A stretch of 64,000 nt of DNA from Aurantibacillus circumpalustris (GTDB lineage: Bacteria > Bacteroidota > Bacteroidia > B-17B0 > Aurantibacillaceae), in assembly GCF_029625215.1 (NCBI RefSeq), contig NZ_CP121197.1, positions 3,038,001 through 3,102,000 on the forward strand. The letters run 5' to 3'. Below the pieces are notes generated by a model. It searched no databases and was not told the origin of the DNA. It saw only the letters and a program-made list of their open reading frames with translations. The stretch's first letter is position 1. Each line of letters starts with the position of its first letter. Made by a program: the position numbers and the translations under genes. Below, piece after piece: positions 54,389-62,558 of this stretch.

Positions 54389-54592
54389 TTAGTTCTGTCT
54401 TTTTTTATTTGAAACCAATAATTCTTTCACATCCACATTTAGCAAATCGGCAATGGCATATAAAATTTCCAACGAGGGTTGCCTCCTATTTTGAACGTAG
54501 GCGTTCACCATGTTGTAACTTTTGCCTAGCTCGCTACTCAACCATGTTTGCGTGAGACCTTTTTTTTGCAGTATTAATTTGATATTGTTCAT
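54389..54592 (-). CDS. XRE-family HTH regulator of the type I RM operon
   Basis: A 67-residue controller-like protein from the ATG at 54592 (MNNIKLILQKKGLTQTWLSSELGK); a further upstream start is possible but adds a Cys-rich tail (MLHLCPTCSP) without homologous character. The Cro/C1 helix-turn-helix is clear: GLTQTWLSSELGKSYNMVNAYVQNRRQPSLEILYAIADLLNV (residues 12-54). It is the first gene of the operon, 3 bases before hsdM, and probably controls it in the manner of C proteins. Confidence 0.9.
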   Translation of the reverse strand: MNNIKLILQKKGLTQTWLSSELGKSYNMVNAYVQNRRQPSLEILYAIADLLNVDVKELLVSNKKRQN

Positions 54593-54618
54593 TGGGCTAC
54601 ATGTGGGACATAAATGTA

Positions 54619-54637
54619 ACATTTTATATCAAAATGT
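54619..54637 (-). promoter_or_regulatory. Operator palindrome upstream of the XRE gene
   Basis: ACATTTT-ATATC-AAAATGT is a perfect 7-bp inverted repeat with a 5-base spacer, 26 bases upstream of the XRE gene. A weaker ACAT repeat cluster continues at 54599-54618. This is a likely autoregulatory site. Confidence 0.6.
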
Positions 54638-54746
54638 GAGATATTAAATCAAACCAGGAAGGGAATAAACTAGGAAAATTGAATACTAAGATTTCCGCAC
54701 GTTTTAAAATTATATAAAACGGCTCTAGCAAAAATGAATATATTAT

Positions 54747-55400
54747 CTATTTTCTTTCCGAAAGAACTAGCGCTGCATGGTTTTTAGTATAAGACATGAG
54801 GCAAATAAAATATTTTTCATCAGCACTTGGTAAGATGTCGCTCCCATCGAAATTATGGTCAGGTCTATATGGCTGAAGAATATACCTAAATACACTTTCA
54901 TCGCCTGAAACTTTCCATGAGAAATTCTGAGTCAGATAATTCACTAATTTCTGAGATTTTTCTTTCTGGAAATTAGTATCAAAATGGGCGAGGCACAAAA
55001 AATTGGAGGTCAATGGAATTCCATAATTGTGATAAAATAAGCCTTTAAAATTCTTAATATGAAATTGTTCTATAGCCTTCAGATCAAACTTAACCGCAAA
55101 AGGCATCCTATTCGAAATGCCATAAATAATCCTTGCTAATTTTGCATCAAGTCTAAAAAAAGACCTTGTGGTTTTTTCAACCAATTTAACTGCTTCAGGG
55201 CGTTTATTAATTATTCCTATTAAATTCCTAAACTCTTCGTCAGCATAACTGTATGATTGATTGCAATTATAACATGCTGGAACCAGTATACGTGTTTCTC
55301 TGAAAGCAATTGGAAATCCTTCAAATAAATTCTTTGGAGGTATGTGCTCTCTGTGATTTTGCGCTGGAGATAATGAAGCTCCACAATTATAGCAATTCAT
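54747..55400 (-). CDS. HNH-type endonuclease, partner of the GHKL ATPase
   Basis: A 217-residue protein with a zinc-type N-terminus MNCYNCGASLSPAQNHREHIPPKNLFEG, followed by VPACYNCNQSYSYADEEFRNLIG. This gives CxxC, EH(I)PP, CxxC and an acidic tail, a pattern found in HNH nucleases of the type fused or linked to ATPases. The remainder is helical and basic. It starts 5 bases after the GHKL/PD-(D/E)XK gene, implying a two-gene system. No other partner gene is in the same transcript except the possible regulator upstream. Confidence 0.75.
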   Translation of the reverse strand: MNCYNCGASLSPAQNHREHIPPKNLFEGFPIAFRETRILVPACYNCNQSYSYADEEFRNLIGIINKRPEAVKLVEKTTRSFFRLDAKLARIIYGISNRMPFAVKFDLKAIEQFHIKNFKGLFYHNYGIPLTSNFLCLAHFDTNFQKEKSQKLVNYLTQNFSWKVSGDESVFRYILQPYRPDHNFDGSDILPSADEKYFICLMSYTKNHAALVLSERK

Positions 55401-55405
55401 ATTAG

Positions 55406-57376
55406 CTATGTTAGATTCAATTTCTCAAATAATACTCGATTTCTCTCTTTAGAATCTTTAAGCACCTTATCAAAACTCATTATTTCAACATACATATTAT
55501 AATTGTCGTTGAAAAAGAAAAATCCATCGCCACTTGGCAGCTGTTTGTACCCTGCATCCTTGGCAAAGGCTTTAAGTTTTTTCGTTAGGTCACATACGAT
55601 ATAGGAATAAATTGGAGTATTAGGGCGAAAATCGAACTCTCGTTTATTCTTGTCCTTCGCCTCACCTTCAATAATTTCCCTAGCATATTTGTTAATCTGA
55701 GTAATAGGGTTTTCTACATCCGTATAGTCATTTCTCATTGGACGTTTAAACTCCACTAGTACAATTGATTCATAGGGCTTTTCATCATTTGAAAAAGCAA
55801 AAGGCTTATTGAAAACAAGTATGTCTGGCCTATCCTTAGAATTCGAATCTACTTGAGTGTTTTGTTTGAAAGATTTATCTGATGCTAAGTATTTGTGATA
55901 TGATAGCTTTTCATCAAGCATCCAAAGATTATGGTCTTCAAATCCAATTTCATCAGAAAGTGTTTTTAAAGGGAAAATTAGGCTGTGAACGGCTTTTTCT
56001 GGAGCTTCACGCTTTAATAGCTTGTCAAAAAGATCTATAACAAGTTTTCTATGAATTACATATTCTGATAGTTTAGCGTTTCCAACTTCGATTATTTTTG
56101 CGTACAACTCTCGATGTTTTTCATCAAACTCATTAAGATCTTCTTCGCTTTCAATAAATTTGATGACAGTTTTAGTTTCCTTTTTTACATCTAGTTCTAA
56201 CTCCTGCTGAATTTTAAACACTTCAATCTCCATTTTTTCTTCTGAAAGTGTAGAAGGAATTTTCTTTAATCTATCAGTTTTATACTTAAGTAACTGCCTA
56301 TATCTGGGGTGCTGAGCTACAAATTCTCTTACCTTGACTATTCTTGTTTCTGAAAGCTCGCTGATTTGCCGTTCAAACTCTTGACTAAGTAAATCGGTAA
56401 TTGACTTTCTCAGCTCATCCTGATTTATTTGATCTGGGAATTCAATTTCGCCTTTGTTGAAATTAATAGCAGTTCTCTCATCGTTGACATTGGCATCAAG
56501 AAATTCTCCTTCAACAAAAATCCCGATTGAAAAACTCTTTCCGTTTTCATCTGTCAAAAAGTTATCTAGTTCAGGAATGTCCATGGAAATTTTATCAAAG
56601 AGTACCTCCCTGTTATTAGCACAATAGTGAATCTTGTTGTCTACCTTATTACTATATAATTTCACAATACTCAACTTGAATTTTCTCGTTCGAATATCTA
56701 GTGTTCTTGTAGTAACCTGCCCATTCGTAAAAAGTTGAAATAAGTCATTCACCACAATCGTTTTCCCCAAGTCATTGAGTAAGATACGTGGGCAGTCATT
56801 ACTTAAAAAATAAATAAAAGCGTGTTCAATTATTTTCAATGCAATATCTTCCGATTTGGAATTACACCATTTTCTGTATTCCTCTTTTAGACCGTTTAAT
56901 TTAACCGTGGTATAACGTTCATTGGTGGAATTCACCTCTTCTAAAGAGTGTTTCTCAATACCACGCTTTGTTGGCTCAAAACTGAATTTACGAAGGTTCC
57001 ATTTATCATTTTCTCTGAAACGACTTTCAATTTCAGCCCTTGAAAAAGCTCTTAACCAGCTAAAGCGACCTATACCTTTTCCGCCCTTTTTATAAGTTGA
57101 ATGGGCATAATTGAATGAATCATAATTTGCCTCTGTAAAACCAATACCATTATCTCTTACACTGAAATCTATTATTTCGGGTAGTGTTTCCTGTTCATCA
57201 AATACCAAATCTTTTTGCTGAGATCTTATAATATCAATTTCAATAATCCCTGGTTTCGTTGAGCTGTCTTCTTCAATTGCTTGAATAGAATTAATTATCG
57301 CTTCGAAAAGAGGCAGTAAAGTATTGCTGTATGCAAGTTTTTTTTCATTTATTTTGCCCTTTATATCAATTTGCAT
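55406..57376 (-). CDS. MORC/MutL-like GHKL ATPase with C-terminal nuclease-like domain
   Basis: A 656-residue protein. The N-terminal GHKL ATPase has the N box LFEAIINSIQAIE (about residues 24-36), G1 DNGIGF (about 77-82) and G2 GGKGIGRFSW (about 97-106), followed by a transducer-like region that gives the MORC/paraMORC class. The C-terminal 150 residues contain DRPDILVFNKP and VLVEFKRPMRN (about 518-552), a PD-(D/E)XK-like arrangement of Asp...E-F-K. This matches prokaryotic MORC-like ATPases that were described in restriction-type operons (Iyer, Abhiman and Aravind, 2008). It is followed 5 bases later by the HNH gene. Confidence 0.8.
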   Translation of the reverse strand: MQIDIKGKINEKKLAYSNTLLPLFEAIINSIQAIEEDSSTKPGIIEIDIIRSQQKDLVFDEQETLPEIIDFSVRDNGIGFTEANYDSFNYAHSTYKKGGKGIGRFSWLRAFSRAEIESRFRENDKWNLRKFSFEPTKRGIEKHSLEEVNSTNERYTTVKLNGLKEEYRKWCNSKSEDIALKIIEHAFIYFLSNDCPRILLNDLGKTIVVNDLFQLFTNGQVTTRTLDIRTRKFKLSIVKLYSNKVDNKIHYCANNREVLFDKISMDIPELDNFLTDENGKSFSIGIFVEGEFLDANVNDERTAINFNKGEIEFPDQINQDELRKSITDLLSQEFERQISELSETRIVKVREFVAQHPRYRQLLKYKTDRLKKIPSTLSEEKMEIEVFKIQQELELDVKKETKTVIKFIESEEDLNEFDEKHRELYAKIIEVGNAKLSEYVIHRKLVIDLFDKLLKREAPEKAVHSLIFPLKTLSDEIGFEDHNLWMLDEKLSYHKYLASDKSFKQNTQVDSNSKDRPDILVFNKPFAFSNDEKPYESIVLVEFKRPMRNDYTDVENPITQINKYAREIIEGEAKDKNKREFDFRPNTPIYSYIVCDLTKKLKAFAKDAGYKQLPSGDGFFFFNDNYNMYVEIMSFDKVLKDSKERNRVLFEKLNLT

Positions 57377-57597
57377 AACGATTAGTCTTTTTATTTAGAA
57401 GGTCTCGATTTTTTAAACAAGTATCTAATGTCGAGTTTTTACTTAAGTTTTTTAATAACAAATAAAGGTCTTTCCAACTTGTTTAAATTCTATTGTTTTC
57501 TTAATTCTTCTTGTTGGGTTTATCCTTTAAAGATAAAACAATTTTTATGGCTCCCTAGCTATAAAATGTAGTAATCGGAAAGTACTTTAAAGTGATA

Positions 57598-58245
57598 CTA
57601 TAGCGATCCAGTTCCTGTGTTGAGTAGTTTGTCTCGCAATTCAGAATCAATTTCGGCTCTAATCAGTTCGCCAAAACTTATTTCACGCTTCAAAAAGGCT
57701 TTATCTCTTACAAGATTTAAATATGCGTTCGGATAGTCACTGGAAAGAATCATCGTCACCTTTTGACCACCGTCATCATATTCATGATAGATCCGTTTAA
57801 TCCAAAATGAAGAAGTTCCAATTTTAGGTTTAATAAAGAAAAAATTGAAACTACCTCCAACATGAGGTATGTGGGTAAGTCCAACAGTAAATGCGGCATC
57901 ATTACCCTGATATCTAAATACGATGTGACAAAGAATTTCCTTTTCTTTTTTAAAAAGAAATGGTTGGTCAAAATTCAAGTCGCAGATTTGTTCATATAAC
58001 TGCTCTAATTGATGACGAATAACACCACTTGACATTCCCAGTTCTTCACCTAGTGCTTTTATAGTGGGTAAGTCATAAGATTCATCTGGAACGTATTTTT
58101 CTTTGTCTAAGAACCAATTGACAATGGATTCCTGGAGCCGATCTTTTGGTTTAATAAGTTTCACCGCACTAGGAAAGAAGAAAAGTGCTAATAGATATTC
58201 ATGAGTTTTGGCTTTGTATTTCTCTACGATCATTTTCTTTTTCAT
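57598..58245 (-). CDS. HTH-containing protein, possible regulator
   Basis: A 215-residue protein with a helix-turn-helix near residues 55-78 (DLPTIKALGEELGMSSGVIRHQLEQLYE), preceded by RLQESIVNWF. The rest is beta-rich with a phenylalanine-rich core (HIPHVGGSFNFFFIKP). It is oriented like the ATPase gene 220 bases downstream and may regulate it, but no sensor domain is known to me. A CCTATA box lies 11 bases upstream, reminiscent of the 29-bp element's 3' end, but the T-rich part is missing. Confidence 0.55.
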   Translation of the reverse strand: MKKKMIVEKYKAKTHEYLLALFFFPSAVKLIKPKDRLQESIVNWFLDKEKYVPDESYDLPTIKALGEELGMSSGVIRHQLEQLYEQICDLNFDQPFLFKKEKEILCHIVFRYQGNDAAFTVGLTHIPHVGGSFNFFFIKPKIGTSSFWIKRIYHEYDDGGQKVTMILSSDYPNAYLNLVRDKAFLKREISFGELIRAEIDSELRDKLLNTGTGSL

Positions 58246-58373
58246 ATGAATAATTTTATAGGATTAAAGTTTTGCGGCTCGATGCAATTTAATTAAGATC
58301 ATTGGCTTTTTATTCTTTTTTCTGATAACTCCCAAGTTTACATTTTTTAGAGACTATTTATCTCAAAAGGAAT

Positions 58374-58724
58374 ATGAAAAAAATAGCAATATATGCCACG
58401 GATGGCACTAATAGCCTCATAGATTCAGAAACCAATAAAATAGCAATAATTGGTTTTCAATACATTGATGATAGTGAGCAGTTTTTACCAGAGAGTAAAG
58501 AGCGAAAGGTAAAAATGGTGGAATTGTTTTTTGATTCAAATTACTCAGACTATTGGTATTTCGGCGAGGACGAAAAATTATTGTTTAATTATATCTCAGA
58601 GCGCCGTAAAAGTTTTGAAAAGGAATTGTATAGGGAGGTTACAAAGGTTTCTGAGATAAGGTATCAAGTGTTTCTCAATCACATTACAAGTACATGGTCT
58701 GGAAAAAAATTAGGCTTCTTTTAA
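58374..58724 (+). CDS. Unknown 116-residue protein
   Basis: Start MKKIAIYATDGTNSLIDSETN; a beta-alpha-beta N-terminus and a charged helical C-terminus. No family recognised. It is divergent from the 57598-58245 gene and stands alone before a 950-base gap. Confidence 0.5.
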   Translation: MKKIAIYATDGTNSLIDSETNKIAIIGFQYIDDSEQFLPESKERKVKMVELFFDSNYSDYWYFGEDEKLLFNYISERRKSFEKELYREVTKVSEIRYQVFLNHITSTWSGKKLGFF

Positions 58725-59152
58725 TAAAACTGCTTTCGAACTCTAAGTAGAACATGGAAAACCAGCTGGCTTTAATTCTTTAAAATACACTAGAAAAAAA
58801 TTCATCCAACAAAATTTTGACAAAATGGACGTGTTCACACAGCAATTAAATATTTTCGAAAAAAATATCCAAAAAACTTTCAAAAACATTTGGTTTTTTG
58901 TTTTTATTAAACTATTTTTTATATGAAGTTTAGTAACAATCAGGTTCTCGGAACTCCTGAATTGTGAGGTTTAAAGCTCAAAAAGATGCAAGTAGCGCCT
59001 TATGACTACAAGAATGAAGATAAGCTGTGTACGATTGATAAAAAGAAAAGAAAACAAACAAATAGTTTGTTGTTGTTTAGGGGCCGCAATCCTTAGCAAC
59101 TGAGAAGCCAGAATTAATATGGATCACTCACAGAAGGGGTAAAACCTGATGC
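58725..59152. other. Gene-free stretch with hairpins, possible ncRNA region
   Basis: No supported gene. Notable hairpins include AACAAAC-AAATA-GTTTGTT at 59053-59071 and a GC-rich GGGGCCGCAATCC segment at 59080-59092, unusual for this AT-rich DNA. It runs into the hairpin and T-rich tract described next, so the whole may be one structured transcript. Confidence 0.4.
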
Positions 59153-59216
59153 ACTTCCATCTGACCAAAAGGTTCGTGAAACATGGAAGTACAATTATTT
59201 TTTTCTTTTCTTTTTT
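59153..59216 (+). terminator. Candidate terminator of a structured RNA
   Basis: ACTTCCAT (59153-59160) pairs with ATGGAAGT (59183-59190), enclosing a small GACC-AAAA-GGTTC hairpin, followed by a pyrimidine tract TATTTTTTTCTTTTCTTTTTT (59196-59216). A 86-codon frame starting at 59149 overlaps it and looks spurious. Confidence 0.5.
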
Positions 59217-59456
59217 AATCAAATCGCACATCATAGCCTTGAACGGCTCTAAATGTAAGGTGTTGTTTTGTTCAGGGGGTTCTTTCAGCACCTTTCTCGC
59301 TTATACTGTTATACTTAATGGGAAGATAATATATGTAAGGGGGAAAGGGGGTTCATTTTTTGAACTCACTTTCCTATTACCTACAAGGAAGATAATAACA
59401 CTAGAATAATATACTTGCAGATTTAGAGCAGATTAAAACCCAGTAAAAGTTCCTAC

Positions 59457-59660
59457 ACACAGTATATCGCTTCACTTAGGAGAATAAATCACTAGTATAA
59501 GAGAGTTTTTTTTAGAGTTTTACCAAAAAAAATTAAACACAGTTTATCACTCCTATATAGGAGAATGCTTCACTTTAATGAGGGAGTTTTTGATGAGATA
59601 AAGCAAAAAATTGAACACAGAGTATCGCTTCACTTAAGAGAGTTTTTACGTAGTAAGAAA
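59457..59660. repeat. 78-80-bp tandem repeat, about 2.5 copies
   Basis: Units start with ACACAG at 59457, 59537 and 59615. Each has a TATCGCTTCACTT-type start, a GGAGAAT block and a run of T after AGAGAG, and the middle unit has a perfect CTCCTATATAGGAG palindrome. Repeated hairpin plus T-run suggests tandem terminators or small RNAs. It lies just downstream of the minus-strand HNH gene. Confidence 0.7.
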
Positions 59661-59673
59661 TGATGTTTACCCA

Positions 59674-60555
59674 TCAACCCAATTTCACTTTTAATTCCTG
59701 AATAGTAAGGGTAATATTCTTCTTCCTATGAATCATTCTGTGGCAATTAGAACAAACCACAGTTAGGTCTTTTGCAGGATCTGTTTCCCTTTTCGAATTT
59801 GTACTCAACGGAACTGCATGATGGACTTCAATATAGTCTTTTCCCCATGCCCCATATTTTTTCTGGAAATCAAACCCACAAGCTTTGCACTTCAGCCCAT
59901 GAATCTTCATTGCCGTAGCTCTTAATTTCGTGTTTCTTTCAGCTCTCATAGAGATAACAACCTTTTGCCCTCCTTCCGTCTTACTTTCAATATCAAGCAC
60001 ATCATCTAATTCAACTTCTGATTCATTCTCGGTTGATCTATCTTCAACGCCTCTATATTTTTCTTCCAACGTTAGCTTTGTTCTTACCCTAATTTTTAAC
60101 CACAACAGAATATCCGCCAGGAGAATCTTGTAATTCGGTTTTGAGCAATCCCCAGTAGCAATGATGTCTTTTTTACTAAATCCTTGCGTGTACATTAAGC
60201 TTTTAAATTCAGCTTCTAATCCTTGAATTTTTCTGCCTATTGTCATGCCACGATTTTGTCGTATCTGAAATACATTATTTTCAATTGTAAAATTACTTGA
60301 ATCTAAAGTTAATTGAACTATGCTGTGTTCAGCTTTATTCTCATCGAAAAGGTGAATAAAGCTCTTGAGTTGATTGCTTCTGTGCCTCTTACTGAATTCC
60401 AACCAATATTTTCGTTTGTTTATATAACAACAAAAATAATCTCCATCCTTTTGTATTGTATGAACTATGACACCGTTTAAGATAAGTTTTTTTGTTTTTT
60501 GCTTGTCTAGGAATTTATTGATGCCATTGAAGAGTTCAATACTATTTTTTATCAT
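59674..60555 (-). CDS. HNH endonuclease
   Basis: A 293-residue protein. Residues 1-180 are of unknown fold with basic aromatic character; the C-terminal 75 residues are a classic HNH domain: LKCKACGFDFQKKYG (zinc CxxC), EVHHAVPLSTN (HH in the first catalytic block), DLTVVCSNCHRMIHRKK (second CxxC with NCHRMIH). This should be a metal-dependent DNase, probably a restriction-type enzyme. It is alone, with gaps on both sides. Confidence 0.88.
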   Translation of the reverse strand: MIKNSIELFNGINKFLDKQKTKKLILNGVIVHTIQKDGDYFCCYINKRKYWLEFSKRHRSNQLKSFIHLFDENKAEHSIVQLTLDSSNFTIENNVFQIRQNRGMTIGRKIQGLEAEFKSLMYTQGFSKKDIIATGDCSKPNYKILLADILLWLKIRVRTKLTLEEKYRGVEDRSTENESEVELDDVLDIESKTEGGQKVVISMRAERNTKLRATAMKIHGLKCKACGFDFQKKYGAWGKDYIEVHHAVPLSTNSKRETDPAKDLTVVCSNCHRMIHRKKNITLTIQELKVKLG

Positions 60556-60913
60556 AAGTTGGAAAGATTAAGAGTCATTGAAAATAAACAAAACAAGTTT
60601 AGTTTTCAAAACTTAAATTACCATTAAATAGAGATCTGAAACTATTTGAGTTAAAACACAAATTTCTCGCATTGTGGCTTTAATTTAATTGTTTTTATTG
60701 GTTACACAAAACAATGGGACTATTTGGATTATTTACAAGGAAATAATATCTTTCATATAACAAAAGAGAAATGGCTTCAGATTTTTTATCTGAATTCAAC
60801 GAGTGCGTGAATTGGTTTTTGGTCACTTCGATTGTGAACTAAATAGGTTTACTTGGCTATGAGGTCATAATTGAAACAATTACATTTATGTTTTACAAAT
60901 ACTATCGAAAAAT
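60556..60913. other. Intergenic with TAATTG-AAA-CAATTA palindrome
   Basis: Between divergent HNH and HEPN-like genes. The perfect inverted repeat TAATTG-AAA-CAATTA at 60868-60882 lies 30 bases before the HEPN-like gene and may be its operator. A 10-codon MGLFGLFTRK frame at 60715 and a 23-codon frame at 60770 exist; both are too short to support. Confidence 0.4.
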
Positions 60914-62107
60914 ATGCCTTGTATTGAACTTTTACCGAATGAGATCATAAGAAAAGGAAACTATCCTGCACCAAATAAATCAGGATATGATTCATTGTTT
61001 TTTCATCCAAGAACAAAAGGAAAAGGAACTTTGATCCTCAAAGAATTTGGGAAACAGCTATATCTCTACTGCGAACAAAAGAACATTCCTTATTATTGTT
61101 TTAAGAATGACTATAACCTAAAAATAAATGTTTACGACAGTATACTTATTGATGTTTTCCCTTTCAAAGAAGGAACGGGAGAGGATGAAAATAAAGTCAA
61201 CACATATTTAGGTTCCGATGAAGTAAAGTACAACTTATCACTTCTAAATTACATCAAGATAGAATTCAAGAATTTACACGATAAAATTGATAAGAATCAA
61301 GGAGTAGTTGTAGAAAACCTACAAAGTCTTGAAGACAAAATTGATGAGATCGCAGTTACGTTGAATGAGGTCCTCGACGAATTGAAGACGGGATTTGATG
61401 CAATCAAATCAAGTAATTTAGATCTTGATTCAAAATTAGCTTCACTATGTGACAATTTAGATAAAAATTTAAAAATAAAAGATTCTGTAAAGTTATTAAT
61501 CGAAAAGGAATGTAAAAAAGAAATTCCTAAATGGGATAATTTGAATAAAGACAGCCAGCTCTTTATCATCACAGCTGAATGGCTTTTTGCTGGTATAAGG
61601 GGAAATGACACCATTGATTTTTCACCATTCATTTTGCAATATTGTAGAGCTTTAGAAAATGAATTATCGGTTAATATATTTACCCCATTTCACAAAGAAA
61701 TACAAGAGGACATGAACACTGTTGAAGATGAAGAGAAGAAAAACAAAAACTTGCCAGATAAGATCAGAGTTAAACTGGCTGATCTAAAAAGTTTTTATAA
61801 AAATTTAAAAAAATCACAACCAAAGTTTACAATGGGAGAAATGAAGTTCATCTTAAGCAAACTAAAAAATGATGGTGACACCTATATTAATAGCAGTATA
61901 CTCCAGCGATTAAGAATAAGAATATTTTCGATTTTTAACGAAAAAGTTCTTTCGAATGAGTTTCTTAAGGTAGTAGATGAAATTTCGAATAACTATAGAA
62001 ATGAATCAGCACACCCGAATGTTTTAGATCAAATCAAAGCTAATAATTGTAAATCATTAGTTAAAGACAATTTGAACACTTTACTCATATTTAAGTTGAG
62101 TAATTGA
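60914..62107 (+). CDS. Coiled-coil protein with C-terminal HEPN-like Rx4H domain
   Basis: A 397-residue protein in three parts. An N-terminal beta-rich region (about 1-115) is unrecognised. A coiled coil (about 116-210, with LEDKIDEIAVTLNEVLDEL) follows. The C-terminal helical domain (about 215-397) has SQLFIITAEWLFAG and, at 362-367, R-N-E-S-A-H, the Rx4H pattern of HEPN-type RNases, inside ISNNYRNESAHPNVL. Rx4H HEPN domains at the C-terminus of multidomain proteins are typical abortive-infection effectors. The N-terminal region would be the sensor. It is monocistronic in this window. Confidence 0.6.
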   Translation: MPCIELLPNEIIRKGNYPAPNKSGYDSLFFHPRTKGKGTLILKEFGKQLYLYCEQKNIPYYCFKNDYNLKINVYDSILIDVFPFKEGTGEDENKVNTYLGSDEVKYNLSLLNYIKIEFKNLHDKIDKNQGVVVENLQSLEDKIDEIAVTLNEVLDELKTGFDAIKSSNLDLDSKLASLCDNLDKNLKIKDSVKLLIEKECKKEIPKWDNLNKDSQLFIITAEWLFAGIRGNDTIDFSPFILQYCRALENELSVNIFTPFHKEIQEDMNTVEDEEKKNKNLPDKIRVKLADLKSFYKNLKKSQPKFTMGEMKFILSKLKNDGDTYINSSILQRLRIRIFSIFNEKVLSNEFLKVVDEISNNYRNESAHPNVLDQIKANNCKSLVKDNLNTLLIFKLSN

Positions 62108-62195
62108 AATGTTTGCTTTTTTAAATCATAACTAGTAATTCACTGTTATTTCCCATAGTTGATTTGTTGTTTTATGACTCTAAATCATTTCTCCT

Positions 62196-62387
62196 CTAAC
62201 TCGACATTTTATTCTTTTCCTGATCAATGATATAGAAAATATTTTCAAAACACTTTCGGAGATTAGTCTTTTCTTCGCCCTCATAACCATAAAGGTTCTC
62301 TTCAATTATATCTTGTCTTTGATCGACAGGAATGGACGCTAATTTCAATAATAAATTTCTTTCTTCTTCTATGCTGGGTTCTTTCAT
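62196..62387 (-). CDS. Small acidic 63-residue protein
   Basis: Start MKEPSIEEERNLLLKLASIPVDQRQDIIEENLYG; a helical acidic protein with no known family. It follows a terminator hairpin 54 bases upstream, so it needs its own promoter. Confidence 0.5.
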   Translation of the reverse strand: MKEPSIEEERNLLLKLASIPVDQRQDIIEENLYGYEGEEKTNLRKCFENIFYIIDQEKNKMSS

Positions 62388-62440
62388 GGGATTTTAATTG
62401 AGTATTAAAAGTAATTATATTCTTGGTAAAGGGCAATTAA

Positions 62441-62466
62441 AAAGCCAGGTGGTTAGCCTGGCTTTT
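62441..62466 (-). terminator. Bidirectional hairpin terminator
   Basis: AAAGCCAGG-TGGTTAG-CCTGGCTTT, a perfect 9-bp stem with a 7-base loop; reading minus, CTTTTTAATT follows. It lies downstream of the XRE gene (62559-63296) and upstream of the small gene at 62196-62387. Confidence 0.75.
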
Positions 62467-62558
62467 GGATTTGTGGTGACAAATAGAAAAGGGTTAAACA
62501 ATTTTGTCGCTGATCAAAAATAGGAGAATTAACTTGCAAATACAATTACTTACAGAGA

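Noticed and set aside
58250-58275. Additional 29-bp element before the 57598-58245 gene
   Set aside because: Only the CCTATA end is present, 11 bases upstream; the T-rich ATATTCTTTTT block is replaced by an unrelated GC-richer sequence.
58960-59216. Retron or group II intron RNA
   Set aside because: No reverse transcriptase gene nearby and no GTGCGAC or domain V signature.
59149-59409. 86-codon plus-strand open frame
   Set aside because: It overlaps the hairpin and pyrimidine tract; the first half encodes a low-complexity Phe-rich string and there is no leader or homologue I recognise.
59457-59660. CRISPR or satellite RNA array
   Set aside because: Only 2.5 units, not separated by spacers; the units themselves diverge.
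60712-60841. 10- and 23-codon ORFs before the HEPN-like gene
   Set aside because: Too short and without context. MGLFGLFTRK looks like the start of a truncated gene, but there is nothing after the stop to support it.
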